Counted from the stretch's first letter, positions 1 through 8,113 are shown. The stretch: DNA of 35,535 nt from Eubacteriales bacterium (GCA_029974035.1 JARKQG010000119.1:1-35535); one strand, 5' to 3'. A program made the numbers and translations. Notes: a model not told the origin generated them from the sequence alone.

Positions 1-1
1 G

Positions 2-112
<111 letters not shown>

Positions 113-142
113 ACCAGCCATAAAAGCTTCAGGAAAAACCGT

Positions 143-179
143 GGGAGCCGCTCCGATCGGAGCGGCTCCCGTTTTCCTT
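143..179. terminator. Bidirectional intrinsic terminator between tuf and the ABC exporter operon
   Basis: A perfect 28-base palindrome at 143-170 (each arm begins GGGAGCCGCTCC on its own strand) is followed on the plus strand by GTTTTCCTT. On the minus strand it is followed by ACGGTTTTTCC. It lies between the converging ends of tuf (plus) and the ABC gene ending at 205 (minus), so it can terminate both. Confidence 0.9.
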
Positions 180-204
180 GCGGCCTTCCAAGCCCGCGGG
201 CGCT

Positions 205-2043
205 TTACTGCGCCGTCCCGCGCCCCAAAAGCGCCTGCTCGCGCTCCTCGCGGAACTGGTTGACGTAGAGGTTGTAGTAGTAGCCCCGCTGGGCGATCAG
301 CTCCCGGTGGGTGCCCTGTTCCCGGACGCGGCCGCCCTGGATGACCAGGATGCGGTCGGCGCTTTTGATGGTGGACAGCCGGTGCGCGATGATGAAGCTG
401 GTGCGCCCCTTCAGCGCGGTGGCGATGGCCTTCTGGATGCGCTGCTCGGTTTCGGTGTCCACGGAGGAGGTGGCCTCGTCCAGTACGAAGATGGCCGGGT
501 CGGCCAGGAGCGCCCGCGCGAAGGAGATCAGCTGCTTCTGCCCGGTGGACAGCCGGCCGCCGCCCTCGCCCACGTCGGTATCGTAGCCCTTGTCAAACTT
601 GAGGATGAAGCCCTCCGCGTCCACCATGCGGGCGGCGCGCTCCACCTCCTCGTCGGTGGCGGAGAGCCGGCCGTAGCGGATGTTGTCGCGGATGGTGCCG
701 GAAAAGAGGTGCGGCTGCTGCAGTACGTACCCCAGATGAGATTCCAGCCACAGCTGCGACCGCCCGCGGTAATCCGCGCCGTCGATCAGGATGCGGCCCG
801 CGGTGGGCTCGTAGAACCGGCAGATGAGGTTGACGATGGTGGACTTGCCGCTGCCCGTTTCGCCCACCAGCGCGATGGTCTGCCCCGCCTTTACGGTGAG
901 GCTGAAGTCCTCCAGCACCTTTTCGCCGCCGCCGTACTGGAAGGAGACGTTTTCAAAGGTGATGTCGCCCGCAAGGTCCGGCCAGTTGGCCGTATTCGGG
1001 TGGAAGTTGTCGCCGAAGGCTGCCTCGACGGCCGCGCCGTCCACGATTTCCGGCTTGGAATCCAGCAGCGACACCACCCGCTCGGCCGCAGCCTGGGCGG
1101 ACTGCAGGTCCGCGAACACGCGGGCGATGTTGGTGATGGGCTCGAAGATCTGCACCGAGTAGTTCATGAAAAGCGTCAGCGTGCCCAGGCTGGTGATCCC
1201 GCTGAACACCTCGTACCCGCCGCGCCACAGCGCGTAGGCGGCGGCCACGGAGCCCAGCGACATCACCAGTGGCATGAAAAGGGCCGAAAGCACCGCCGCC
1301 CGCACCGAGCAGGCGCGCATTTTTCCGGTCAGTTCCACGAACTCGCGGGTGTTCTCGTCCTCGCGGACGAGGGTCTTTGTGGTCTTCGCGCCGGCGATCC
1401 CCTCGTTGAAGGCGCCGGTGATGCGGGAATTGGTCTTGCGCACCTCGCGGTAGCTGGCCAGGATGCGCTTTTGAAAGTACACCGCCAGCGCCGCGATCAC
1501 CGGCAGCACCACGATAAGCGCCAGCGAGAGCGTCACGTTGATGGACAGCATCACCGCCACGGACAGCACGATGAAGCCCGTGCCCCACACCAGGTCGATC
1601 AGGCTCCAGCCGATGGTATCGCCCAGCCGCTGGGTGTCGGAGGTCATCCGGGACAGGATGTAGCCGATGGGCGTCCTGTCGTAATAGGAAAAGGACAGCT
1701 CCTGCAGCCGCTGAAAGCCCAGGCGGCGGATCCGGTGGCACACGCCGGCCTCCACCCGCCCGCACAGAAAGATAAACCCGGCGATGGACGCGGTCTGCAC
1801 CGCGACGGCAATGCCGTAGCGGGCGATGAACCCGCCCAGCCCTTCGGTGGTCGCGCCGGCGACAAAGCGGTCGATGGCCTCCCGGGTCAAAAGCGGGAAC
1901 ACCACATCCATCGCCGCGCAAACGATCATCAGCGCGATGATGGCCGCCAGGTGGGGGTGAAAGGGTTTGACGTAGCCCAGCACGCGGCGCCACAGCCCCG
2001 CGTCCAGGCGCTTGGTAAAGTCCTGCTCCAGATGCGCCTGCAT
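205..2043 (-). CDS. ABC exporter subunit (TMD-NBD half transporter) with canonical catalytic Glu
   Basis: A 612-residue half transporter: an N-terminal six-helix exporter-type membrane domain (about residues 25-330) and a C-terminal ATPase domain. Seen are Walker A GETGSGKST near residue 393, an altered signature LSTGQ near 498, Walker B with catalytic Glu at about 523 (LDEATSS) and an H-loop AHRLST near 551. The ATG at 2043 has AAAGGAGG nine bases upstream. It lies 69 bases behind the other half transporter on the same strand. That partner has a canonical LSGGQ but Asp in place of the catalytic Glu, so the two complement each other as in asymmetric heterodimeric exporters of the BmrCD or TM287/288 kind. 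Such pairs export drugs, lipids or peptides; the substrate cannot be read from sequence. Confidence 0.92.
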   Translation of the reverse strand: MQAHLEQDFTKRLDAGLWRRVLGYVKPFHPHLAAIIALMIVCAAMDVVFPLLTREAIDRFVAGATTEGLGGFIARYGIAVAVQTASIAGFIFLCGRVEAGVCHRIRRLGFQRLQELSFSYYDRTPIGYILSRMTSDTQRLGDTIGWSLIDLVWGTGFIVLSVAVMLSINVTLSLALIVVLPVIAALAVYFQKRILASYREVRKTNSRITGAFNEGIAGAKTTKTLVREDENTREFVELTGKMRACSVRAAVLSALFMPLVMSLGSVAAAYALWRGGYEVFSGITSLGTLTLFMNYSVQIFEPITNIARVFADLQSAQAAAERVVSLLDSKPEIVDGAAVEAAFGDNFHPNTANWPDLAGDITFENVSFQYGGGEKVLEDFSLTVKAGQTIALVGETGSGKSTIVNLICRFYEPTAGRILIDGADYRGRSQLWLESHLGYVLQQPHLFSGTIRDNIRYGRLSATDEEVERAARMVDAEGFILKFDKGYDTDVGEGGGRLSTGQKQLISFARALLADPAIFVLDEATSSVDTETEQRIQKAIATALKGRTSFIIAHRLSTIKSADRILVIQGGRVREQGTHRELIAQRGYYYNLYVNQFREEREQALLGRGTAQ

Positions 2044-2112
2044 CCTGATTCCTCCTTTGACGGCGGGCGGACGCCCTTGGCGCGCCCGCCCGGGTTGTGC
2101 GCGGGCTTTGCC

Positions 2113-3930
2113 CTACGCCGAGGCGTCGTCGGTTCCGAGCTCCTCCTCCAGCTGGGACTGGATGCGCCACACGCGGCGGTACAGGCCGTCCCGGTCGATC
2201 AGCTCGTCATGGGTGCCCTGCTGGGCGATGCGGCCGTTTTGCAGCACCAGAATCCGGTCCGCCTGGCTGAGGGTGGTCAGCCGGTGGGATATAATGAAGG
2301 TGGTGGCGTGGGTCTTTTCGCGGCGCAGCGCCGCGCGGATGGCCTGGTCGGTTTCGGTGTCCACGGCGGACAGCGAATCGTCAAAGATCAGGATGTCGTT
2401 TTGTTTGAGCAGCGTGCGTGCGATGGCCACCCGCTGCTGCTGCCCGCCGGACAGCGTGACGCCCCGCTCGCCCACCAGCGTTTCATAGCCCCGGTCAAAG
2501 TTCCGGATGAAGCCGTCGGCCCGGGCGGTGCGGGCGGCACCCTCCACCACCTCCGCGGACACGTCCGGCGCGGCGATTTTGATGTTGTTGCCCAGCGTGC
2601 GGGAGTAGAGGAACGGCTCCTGCAAAATCAGCCCGATGCGGCTGCGCAGGTGCTCCTTGCGGATCTTCCGGATGTCCGTGCCGCCGATGGTGATCCGCCC
2701 ATCGTCCACGTCGTAGAGCCGCTGCAAAAGGTGCATCATGGTGGACTTGCCGGAGCCGGTGGCCCCCAGGATCGCCACGGTCTGGCCGCGCTTTACGGAA
2801 AAGTCTACGTCGATGAGCACCGGGTTCATCGCTTCATACGAGAAGGCTACGTGCTCGAAGCGGATGTCGCCGGCGACGGAAGGGGTGAGCGTCCCCTCCG
2901 GGTCGTCTTCCGCCGGGGTTTCCAGCACGTCGGCAATGCGGCCCGCGGCCACCATCGCCTTGCCCATCTCCGAAAGGATTCTGCCCAGCTGGCGCACCGG
3001 CCAGAGCAGCATCCAGATGTAGCTGACGAATACCGTCATCTCGCCCACCATCAGCTGCCCGTCGGCGGCCAGAAAAACGCCGAAGATCAGCGCCAGCCCG
3101 GCCTGCACCATGCTGATCATGTCGCTGGAGGGCCAGTACACGGCCAGCAGGTCGCCCAGGTGCCGGTGCTTGCGGTAGAGGTCGTCGTTGACGCGGGCGA
3201 ACTTCTCCACCTCGTACTGCTGCCGCCCGAAGGCGCGCACCACGCGCACGCCGGACAGGTTTTCCTGCAGTACGGCGCTCATGCGGCCCTCGGCGTCGTC
3301 CACCTTCTGGAAGTTTTTCTGCACCAGCCGGAAGAAAAAGTACGCCCACAGGAAGAGGCCCGGCACCAGGATCAGCGAAACCAGCGTCATCCGGGGGCTG
3401 ATCCGGAGCATCACCACCACCGCCACGCCCACGATCAGAAACGCGCGAAAGATTTCCACCAGCTGGCTCTGCAAAAAGCGTCGGATGGTTTCCACGTCCG
3501 ACGTGCAGCGCTGCACCAGATCGCCCGTCTCCGCCTTGACGTGGTAGTCAAAGGACAGCCGCTGCAGGTGGTCGTACAATCGGTCCCGGAGGGATTTGGC
3601 GATGTCCTCGCTGGCCTCCGCGGACCAGCGCCCCCGAAGGTATTGGAAAAAGCCGCCGGCGAGGTACAAAAGGAGCATGCCGAGCGCCATCAGCCACAGG
3701 TTGCGGACCAGAAAATCGCGTCCGCCCATCCGGTTCACCCAGTCCAGGATTGGCCCCGGAAGCTGGAGCGGGCGCTTCGCGCCGATTACGGCGTCGATGG
3801 CCTCCGCCAGCACCAGCGGCGTCACCAGCGACGCGCACACGCTGACGGCCATCGCCAGCACGGAGCCCAGGTACCGGGCCAGGTGGCCCTTCATCATCGA
3901 TCGGACCAGGCGCATCTGTTTTGATTTCAT
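2113..3930 (-). CDS. ABC exporter subunit with non-canonical Walker B (Asp for Glu)
   Basis: A 605-residue half transporter and the first gene of the pair. Membrane helices span about residues 20-310. Walker A GATGSGKST is near residue 389, LSGGQQQR near 492, then FDDSLSAVD with Asp at about 518 where hydrolysing ATPases carry Glu, then an H-loop SHRLTT. I start it at the ATG at 3930, which has AAAGGAGGG about 11 bases upstream; an in-frame upstream extension would read through the terminator hairpin and is not credible. The Asp makes one of the two composite ATP sites degenerate in the heterodimer with the downstream subunit. Expression is probably controlled by the leader ORF and attenuator upstream. 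Confidence 0.92.
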   Translation of the reverse strand: MKSKQMRLVRSMMKGHLARYLGSVLAMAVSVCASLVTPLVLAEAIDAVIGAKRPLQLPGPILDWVNRMGGRDFLVRNLWLMALGMLLLYLAGGFFQYLRGRWSAEASEDIAKSLRDRLYDHLQRLSFDYHVKAETGDLVQRCTSDVETIRRFLQSQLVEIFRAFLIVGVAVVVMLRISPRMTLVSLILVPGLFLWAYFFFRLVQKNFQKVDDAEGRMSAVLQENLSGVRVVRAFGRQQYEVEKFARVNDDLYRKHRHLGDLLAVYWPSSDMISMVQAGLALIFGVFLAADGQLMVGEMTVFVSYIWMLLWPVRQLGRILSEMGKAMVAAGRIADVLETPAEDDPEGTLTPSVAGDIRFEHVAFSYEAMNPVLIDVDFSVKRGQTVAILGATGSGKSTMMHLLQRLYDVDDGRITIGGTDIRKIRKEHLRSRIGLILQEPFLYSRTLGNNIKIAAPDVSAEVVEGAARTARADGFIRNFDRGYETLVGERGVTLSGGQQQRVAIARTLLKQNDILIFDDSLSAVDTETDQAIRAALRREKTHATTFIISHRLTTLSQADRILVLQNGRIAQQGTHDELIDRDGLYRRVWRIQSQLEEELGTDDASA

Positions 3931-3965
3931 GGGGGAGAGGCCCTCCTTTGGGTTTCTCAAGGCAC

Positions 3966-3999
3966 AAAAAGGCCATCGGGCAGATGCTGCCCGATGGCC
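3966..3999 (-). terminator. Intrinsic terminator/attenuator in the leader of the ABC exporter operon
   Basis: On the minus strand the arms GGCCATCGGGCAG and CTGCCCGATGGCC (13 bp, perfect) enclose a 3-nt loop and are followed directly by TTTTTG. It lies between the stop codon of the small leader ORF (20 nt upstream) and the ribosome binding site of the first ABC gene (about 15 nt downstream). A terminator inside a 5' leader, ahead of the genes it controls, is the mark of transcription attenuation. The leader ORF contains a second copy of GGCCATC (plus-strand 4098-4104) that could pair with the 3' arm and compete with the terminator. Confidence 0.85.
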
Positions 4000-4019
4000 G
4001 ACGCGTTGGCGGACGGAAA

Positions 4020-4130
4020 CTACGCCCTTTGATCGCGAAGGTGCATAAGGCGGCAATCCGAATCACGGATGATCCCATTGGCTGCAATGGTACGCTTGAT
4101 GGCCACGGCATACTTCAGGCTGTAAGACAT
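4020..4130 (-). CDS. Putative 36-aa leader peptide of the ABC exporter operon
   Basis: A 36-codon ORF beginning MSYSLKYAVAIKRTIAANG and ending MHLRDQRA, with TAG at 4020-4022. It has a purine-rich ribosome binding site (GAAAGGGGG) eight bases before its ATG and lies about 47 nt downstream of a good promoter. It is basic, lacks a signal peptide and matches no enzyme I know. The terminator hairpin begins 20 nt after its stop. In B. subtilis, translation of the bmrB leader ORF controls read-through into the heterodimeric exporter genes bmrCD, and I infer the same logic here: slowed ribosomes on this ORF would change the folding of the terminator. Start and ribosome binding site are seen; function is inferred. 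Confidence 0.65.
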   Translation of the reverse strand: MSYSLKYAVAIKRTIAANGIIRDSDCRLMHLRDQRA

Positions 4131-4183
4131 TCGGACTGCCCCCTTTCGTTCTTTTTTGGCGCCGCTTTTGCGGTCACTTCCTC

Positions 4184-4212
4184 ATTTTAGGGGATGGCGC
4201 GACAATTTGCAA
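4184..4212 (-). promoter_or_regulatory. Sigma-A promoter for the ABC exporter leader
   Basis: On the minus strand TTGCAA (4207-4212) and TAAAAT (4184-4189) are separated by exactly 17 bp. The start point would be near 4177, about 47 nt before the leader ORF, giving a roughly 250-nt leader before the first ABC gene. Confidence 0.75.
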
Positions 4213-4260
4213 GTTATCTGTGGGTTAACTCATGTCTCGCGCCGCGCCGGACGGAATGGT

Positions 4261-4289
4261 TTGACAAAGCCTTCCACGGCAAGTATAAT
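4261..4289 (+). promoter_or_regulatory. Perfect consensus sigma-A promoter for the glmM gene cluster
   Basis: TTGACA at 4261-4266 and TATAAT at 4284-4289 with a 17-bp spacer, both hexamers perfect. It is divergent from the ABC promoter, with the two -35 boxes 48 bp apart. The start point is near 4296, 40 nt before the nucleotidyltransferase ATG. Confidence 0.88.
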
Positions 4290-4335
4290 CAGATGAGTTC
4301 ACGCGAATGCACGGTTGTGGAGGATCGTAAAGACG

Positions 4336-5100
4336 ATGAAGTCACTGATTCTGGCAGCGGGCTACGCCACGCGGCTGTATCCGCTCACGCTTGACACGCC
4401 CAAGGCGCTGCTGCCCATCGGCGGAAAACCCATGCTGGATTACCTGGTGTCCGAGATCGCGACCCTCGAGGACATGACCGAGGTGCACATCGTTTCCAAC
4501 CACCGGTTCATCGCCCGGTTTGAAGCCTGGGCCGGGGGCGCGGCCTCGCGGTACCCGGGCCTTCGGTTTACCGTGTGGGATGACGGCACCACCTCAAACG
4601 ATGACCGCCTGGGCGCGGTGGGGGACATCCAGTTCGTCATCGATCGGGCGGCGCTGGACGACGATCTCCTGATCGCCGCCAGCGACAACTTCTTCACCTT
4701 TCCGCTGCGCGACTTCGCGGCGGACTTTCGGCGCACCGAGCGGGACACGCTTCTGACCGCGCACCTGGACGATCTGGACACGCTGCGCAAGTTTGGGGTG
4801 GCCACGCTGGGGGCGGACAACCGGGTGCTGTCCCTGGTGGAAAAGCCGGAAAACCCGCCCAGCGACGTGGGCGTGTACGCGCTCTACCTCTACCGGCGGG
4901 ACACGCTGCCGCTGATCCGCCAGTATCTGGACGAGGGCAATTCCCCGGACGCGCCCGGCCATTTCCCGGAGTGGCTGTGCACCCGGCGGGACGTTCGCGC
5001 CTACATCTTCACCGGGGAATGCATCGACATCGGCTCGCCGGAGGCCTACCGGGAGGTCAACGAGCGCTTTGGCGGAGGGAACCGTGGACAAGTGGGATAA
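4336..5100 (+). CDS. Sugar-phosphate nucleotidyltransferase (NTP_transferase family)
   Basis: A 254-residue protein starting MKSLILAAGYATRLYPLT, followed by PKALLPIGGKPML: the nucleotide-binding and sugar-phosphate signature of the RmlA/GalU-like nucleotidyltransferases (residues 1-35). SDNFF near residue 119 takes the place of the metal-binding Asp motif. Such enzymes join a sugar 1-phosphate to an NTP, releasing PPi. A TTG seven codons upstream is possible, but the ATG is preferred because the family begins right at the LAAG motif; GGAGG lies 12 bases before it. The sugar is unknown. The beta-helix acyltransferase and glmM downstream suggest amino-sugar nucleotides. It overlaps the next gene by 17 bases. 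Confidence 0.85.
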   Translation: MKSLILAAGYATRLYPLTLDTPKALLPIGGKPMLDYLVSEIATLEDMTEVHIVSNHRFIARFEAWAGGAASRYPGLRFTVWDDGTTSNDDRLGAVGDIQFVIDRAALDDDLLIAASDNFFTFPLRDFAADFRRTERDTLLTAHLDDLDTLRKFGVATLGADNRVLSLVEKPENPPSDVGVYALYLYRRDTLPLIRQYLDEGNSPDAPGHFPEWLCTRRDVRAYIFTGECIDIGSPEAYREVNERFGGGNRGQVG

Positions 5101-5551
5101 GCGCTTCATGGAGATGGCTCAGGTCATCGCCACGTGGGCAAGCTGCTATCAGGCGGAGCGCAAGATCGGCGCGGTGATCGTGAAGGACAAGCGCATCATG
5201 ACCACCGGCTACAACGGCGCGCCCGCCGGGGTCAGGACATGCGTCGAGCGGGGCGAGTGCCTGCGGCGCAGGCTGAACATCCCCTCGGGTACCCACCACG
5301 AATTGTGCTACGCGGTGCACGCCGAGCAGAACGCCATCATCCAGGCGGCGCGTCTGGGCGTGAGCATCGCGGGCGCGACGCTGTACTGTACCCATCAGCC
5401 CTGCGTACTGTGCGCCAAGATGATCGTCAACGCCGGCATCCTGCGGGTGGTCTACCGGGCGGGGTATCCGGACGACTTCGCCCGCCAGATGCTCGCGGAG
5501 GGCGGCGTGGCGCTGGAAAAATACGAGGAGGATGCACGGGATGGCCAATAA
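5084..5551 (+). CDS. dCMP deaminase family protein (ComEB-like)
   Basis: A 155-residue zinc-dependent deoxycytidylate deaminase. The catalytic HAEQN (His79, Glu81) and PCVLC (Cys107, Cys110) give the zinc site and proton shuttle of the cytidine/deoxycytidylate deaminase fold. These enzymes convert dCMP to dUMP for thymidylate synthesis. I start at GTG 5084 because GGAGG lies five bases upstream; TTG 5069 and ATG 5108 are alternatives. It overlaps the nucleotidyltransferase by 17 bases and the next gene by 11, so it is translationally coupled in an otherwise sugar-related operon, an unusual neighbourhood for this enzyme. Confidence 0.92.
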   Translation: MDKWDKRFMEMAQVIATWASCYQAERKIGAVIVKDKRIMTTGYNGAPAGVRTCVERGECLRRRLNIPSGTHHELCYAVHAEQNAIIQAARLGVSIAGATLYCTHQPCVLCAKMIVNAGILRVVYRAGYPDDFARQMLAEGGVALEKYEEDARDGQ

Positions 5552-6212
5552 TCTGGCAACACAGGCGCTGTTTGACCTGGAAAAGACCATCGCCGCGGCG
5601 CTGTTTCGGGGCCTGGAATACCCCTGGCAGGCGCTGCCGCTATTGAAGGAATTCATCCTGGCGCTGGGCGAAACCCTGCCCGAGAGCGCGTATGAGCGGC
5701 GCGGGAGCGGCATATACATCGCGCGGAGCGCGAAAATCGCCCCGTCCGCCTCGCTGGCCGGGCCGCTGATCGTGGACGAGGGCGCGGAGGTGCGCCACGC
5801 GGCGTTCGTCCGGGGCAGCGCCATCGTGGGCAAGGGCGCGGTGGTGGGCAATTCCACGGAGCTGAAAAACTGCCTGCTCTTTGACCGGGTGCAGGTGCCC
5901 CACTACAATTACGTGGGGGATTCCATCCTGGGGTACAGGGCCCACATGGGCGCGGGGGCCATCACATCCAACGTGCGCAGCGACAAGCGGGACATCGCGG
6001 TGCATGCGCCCGAGGGCGATATTGCCACGGGCCTCAGAAAGTTTGGCGCCATGGTGGGCGACGAGGTGGAGATCGGCTGCAACGCGGTGCTCAACCCCGG
6101 CGTGGTGCTGGGCCGCGGCGCGTGGGTGTACCCGCTGTCGCTGGTGCGCGGCGTCGTGCCCGCCCTGCACGTGGTGAAGGACGGCGGGCGCATCGCCCAG
6201 AGACGGACGTAA
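5541..6212 (+). CDS. Left-handed beta-helix acyltransferase, GlmU C-domain-like
   Basis: A 223-residue protein. From about residue 55 it shows hexapeptide-repeat turns (IYIARSAKIAPSASLAGPLIV onward, IVGKGAVVGNST, VGDEVEIGCNAVLNPGVVLG), the left-handed beta-helix fold. VPHYNYVGDS with His121 lines up with the catalytic-His segment GHLTYLGD of the GlmU acetyltransferase domain, and MGAGAITSN with its IGAGTITCN. The first 50 residues are helical and unlike GlmU. The ATG at 5541 is nine bases after GAGGAGG; an ATG at 5532 would abut the ribosome binding site and is rejected. Glucosamine-1-phosphate N-acetyltransferase is a reasonable guess, supported by glmM 13 bases downstream, but not proven. 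Confidence 0.82.
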   Translation: MANNLATQALFDLEKTIAAALFRGLEYPWQALPLLKEFILALGETLPESAYERRGSGIYIARSAKIAPSASLAGPLIVDEGAEVRHAAFVRGSAIVGKGAVVGNSTELKNCLLFDRVQVPHYNYVGDSILGYRAHMGAGAITSNVRSDKRDIAVHAPEGDIATGLRKFGAMVGDEVEIGCNAVLNPGVVLGRGAWVYPLSLVRGVVPALHVVKDGGRIAQRRT

Positions 6213-6225
6213 AGGAGAATAAAGC

Positions 6226-7581
6226 ATGGGCAGACTCTTCGGAACCGACGGTGTGCGCGGCGTGGCAAACGACACGCTGACAGTGGAACTGGCGCTGCGC
6301 ATTGGCCGCGCCGCGGCGATGGTGCTCTCCGGCGGCAGCCGCCGCCGCCCCGTGTTCGCGGTGGGCATGGATACGCGCATCTCCAGCGACATGCTTGCCG
6401 GCGCGCTGACCGCCGGGCTGTGCTCCGTGGGGGCGGACGTGATTCAGCTGGGCGTGGTGCCCACGCCGGCGGTGGCCTACCTGGTGGGCAAGTACAAGGC
6501 CGACGCGGGGGTGATGATTTCCGCCTCCCACAACTCTGCGGAGTTCAACGGCATCAAGATCTTCTCCGGCGACGGCTACAAGCTGCCCGACGACCTGGAG
6601 GAGCGCATCGAGGCCATCGTGCTGGACCGGGTGCAGCCTGAAACGCTGGCCGCTCCCGCCGACATCGGCAAGGTGATTGCAAAGCCCGGCGCCGTCAAGG
6701 ACTACGTGGATCACGTGAAGTCCACCGTCGCATTCTCGCTGGAGGGGCTGAACATCGCGGTGGACTGCGCCAACGGTTCCGCCAGCGCCTCCGCGGCCCG
6801 GCTCTTTTCCGAGTTGGGCGCCAAGGCCACCATCCTCTTTGCCGATCCGGACGGGCTCAACATCAACATGAACTGCGGCTCCACCCACATCGGCGCGCTC
6901 CGGGAATACGTGCTGGCGCACGCGCTGGACGCGGGCGTGGCCTTTGACGGCGACGCGGACCGCTGCCTGATGATCGACGACGCGGGCAACCTGATCGACG
7001 GCGACTTCATCATGGCCATCTGTGCGCTGGACATGAAAAAGCGCGGCAAGCTCAACAAGAACACCGTCGTGGGCACCATCATTACCAATCTGGGCTGTGT
7101 GAAGTTCTGCGAGGAAAACGGCATCCGCTTTGAGGCCACCAAGGGGGGCGACCGGTTCGTGCTGGAGGAGATGCTGCTGGAGGAATACGACTTCGGCGGA
7201 GAGCAGTCCGGCCACGTGATCTACCGGGACTTCGCCACCACCGGCGACGGCCAGCTGACCGCGGTGCAGCTTCTGTCGCTTTTGCGCCGCGAGGGCGTGA
7301 AGCTTTCGGAGATGGCGCGCATCATGAAGCGCTACCCCCAGGCCATGATCAACGTGCGCGTATCGCCGGAGGGCAAGCTGAAGTTTTACACCGACCCGGT
7401 CGTCAAGGAGGCCGTGGAGACGGGCAAGAAGGCGCTGGGCGGGGATGGGCGCATCGTGGTGCGGGTGTCGGGCACCGAGCCGCTGATCCGCGTGATGACC
7501 GAGGGCCGGGATGAGGCGCTGATCCGCCGCATTGCCGAGGACACCGCCCGCGTGATCGAGGAAAAGCTGGGCGGGGCGTAG
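6226..7581 (+). CDS. glmM: Phosphoglucosamine mutase
   Basis: A 451-residue protein, a normal length for GlmM, starting MGRLFGTDGVRGVAN after AAAGGAG. It converts glucosamine 6-phosphate to glucosamine 1-phosphate on the way to UDP-GlcNAc. Seen are the active-site SASHN with phosphoserine Ser101, the metal loop DGDADR (Asp241, Asp243, Asp245) and the phosphate-binding RVSGTEPLIRVM near residue 416. It is the last gene of a four-gene operon. GlmS, which makes its substrate, is encoded nearby on the opposite strand. Confidence 0.98.
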   Translation: MGRLFGTDGVRGVANDTLTVELALRIGRAAAMVLSGGSRRRPVFAVGMDTRISSDMLAGALTAGLCSVGADVIQLGVVPTPAVAYLVGKYKADAGVMISASHNSAEFNGIKIFSGDGYKLPDDLEERIEAIVLDRVQPETLAAPADIGKVIAKPGAVKDYVDHVKSTVAFSLEGLNIAVDCANGSASASAARLFSELGAKATILFADPDGLNINMNCGSTHIGALREYVLAHALDAGVAFDGDADRCLMIDDAGNLIDGDFIMAICALDMKKRGKLNKNTVVGTIITNLGCVKFCEENGIRFEATKGGDRFVLEEMLLEEYDFGGEQSGHVIYRDFATTGDGQLTAVQLLSLLRREGVKLSEMARIMKRYPQAMINVRVSPEGKLKFYTDPVVKEAVETGKKALGGDGRIVVRVSGTEPLIRVMTEGRDEALIRRIAEDTARVIEEKLGGA

Positions 7582-7600
7582 GTTCGTCCAAGACGCTTTG

Positions 7601-7626
7601 GGGCCGGGGCGCATGCGCCCCGGTCC
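7601..7626. terminator. Strong GC hairpin between convergent glmM and thioesterase genes
   Basis: A 26-base inverted repeat around GGGGCGCATGCGCCCC has one G-T mismatch and no real T tract on either side (AATCAATTAG on plus, AAAGCG on minus). It lies between the two stop codons and probably ends both transcripts, perhaps with help from Rho. Confidence 0.5.
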
Positions 7627-7633
7627 CAATCAA

Positions 7634-8113
7634 TTAGTAATTCTCGCGGCAGCGCTCCTTGCGCAGCTTCCTGCGGCGCTCGCCGGCCAGCATGGCCTCT
7701 TTCTCCTCGTCCGTCTCCGGCACCAGCCGGGGCACCGGTGCGGGGCGCTCGAATTCGTCCAGCGCCACCATCACCAGGTAAGCGGTGTTGATCAGCTCAC
7801 GCTCACCGTCCAGCGCCTCCACATAGGTCTTGACGCAGACCTCCATCGAGGTGCGGCCCACGTATGTCATCTTGGCGGCCAGCAGCACCACGTCGTTGGC
7901 GCGGGCGGGGCCCGCAAACTGCAGGTTGTCCACGGCGACGGTGGTCACGTTGTGGCCAGAGTGCCGCCGCGCCACCACCGCGGCCACCACGTCGATCCAC
8001 TCCATCAGCTGGCCGCCGAACAGCCGCTTGAAGCCGTTGAGCGTTCCCTGGGTGAGGATCTGCACCTGTTCGGTGTAGGAATCGGAGGGGTGTTTTTCAC
8101 TCGCGCCGCTCAC
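7634..8113 (-). CDS. Acyl-CoA thioesterase, hotdog fold (YciA/BACH type)
   Basis: A 159-residue single hotdog domain. The segment FGGQLMEWIDVVAAVVARRH with VDNLQFAGPA and VGRTSMEVCV is the conserved pattern of cytosolic acyl-CoA hydrolases, in which the long helix is packed by a curved sheet. It hydrolyses acyl-CoA to free acid and CoA; chain-length preference is unknown. The C-terminal 30 residues are rich in Arg, Glu and Lys. The GTG start at 8113 overlaps the stop of the upstream gene (GTGA) and has GGAGG about eight bases upstream, so it is coupled to the XpaC-like gene. Confidence 0.9.
   Translation of the reverse strand: MSGASEKHPSDSYTEQVQILTQGTLNGFKRLFGGQLMEWIDVVAAVVARRHSGHNVTTVAVDNLQFAGPARANDVVLLAAKMTYVGRTSMEVCVKTYVEALDGERELINTAYLVMVALDEFERPAPVPRLVPETDEEKEAMLAGERRRKLRKERCRENY

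Noticed and set aside
178..3924. Long plus-strand open frame (about 1248 codons) opposite the two ABC genes
   Set aside because: It is antisense to two genes with full ABC motifs and good ribosome binding sites; the His/Gln/Arg/Asp-rich, motif-free translation is what high-GC third positions produce.
3931..4056. N-terminal extension of the first ABC gene to 4056
   Set aside because: It would translate the terminator hairpin and leader; a clear AAAGGAGGG and family-like start favour 3930.
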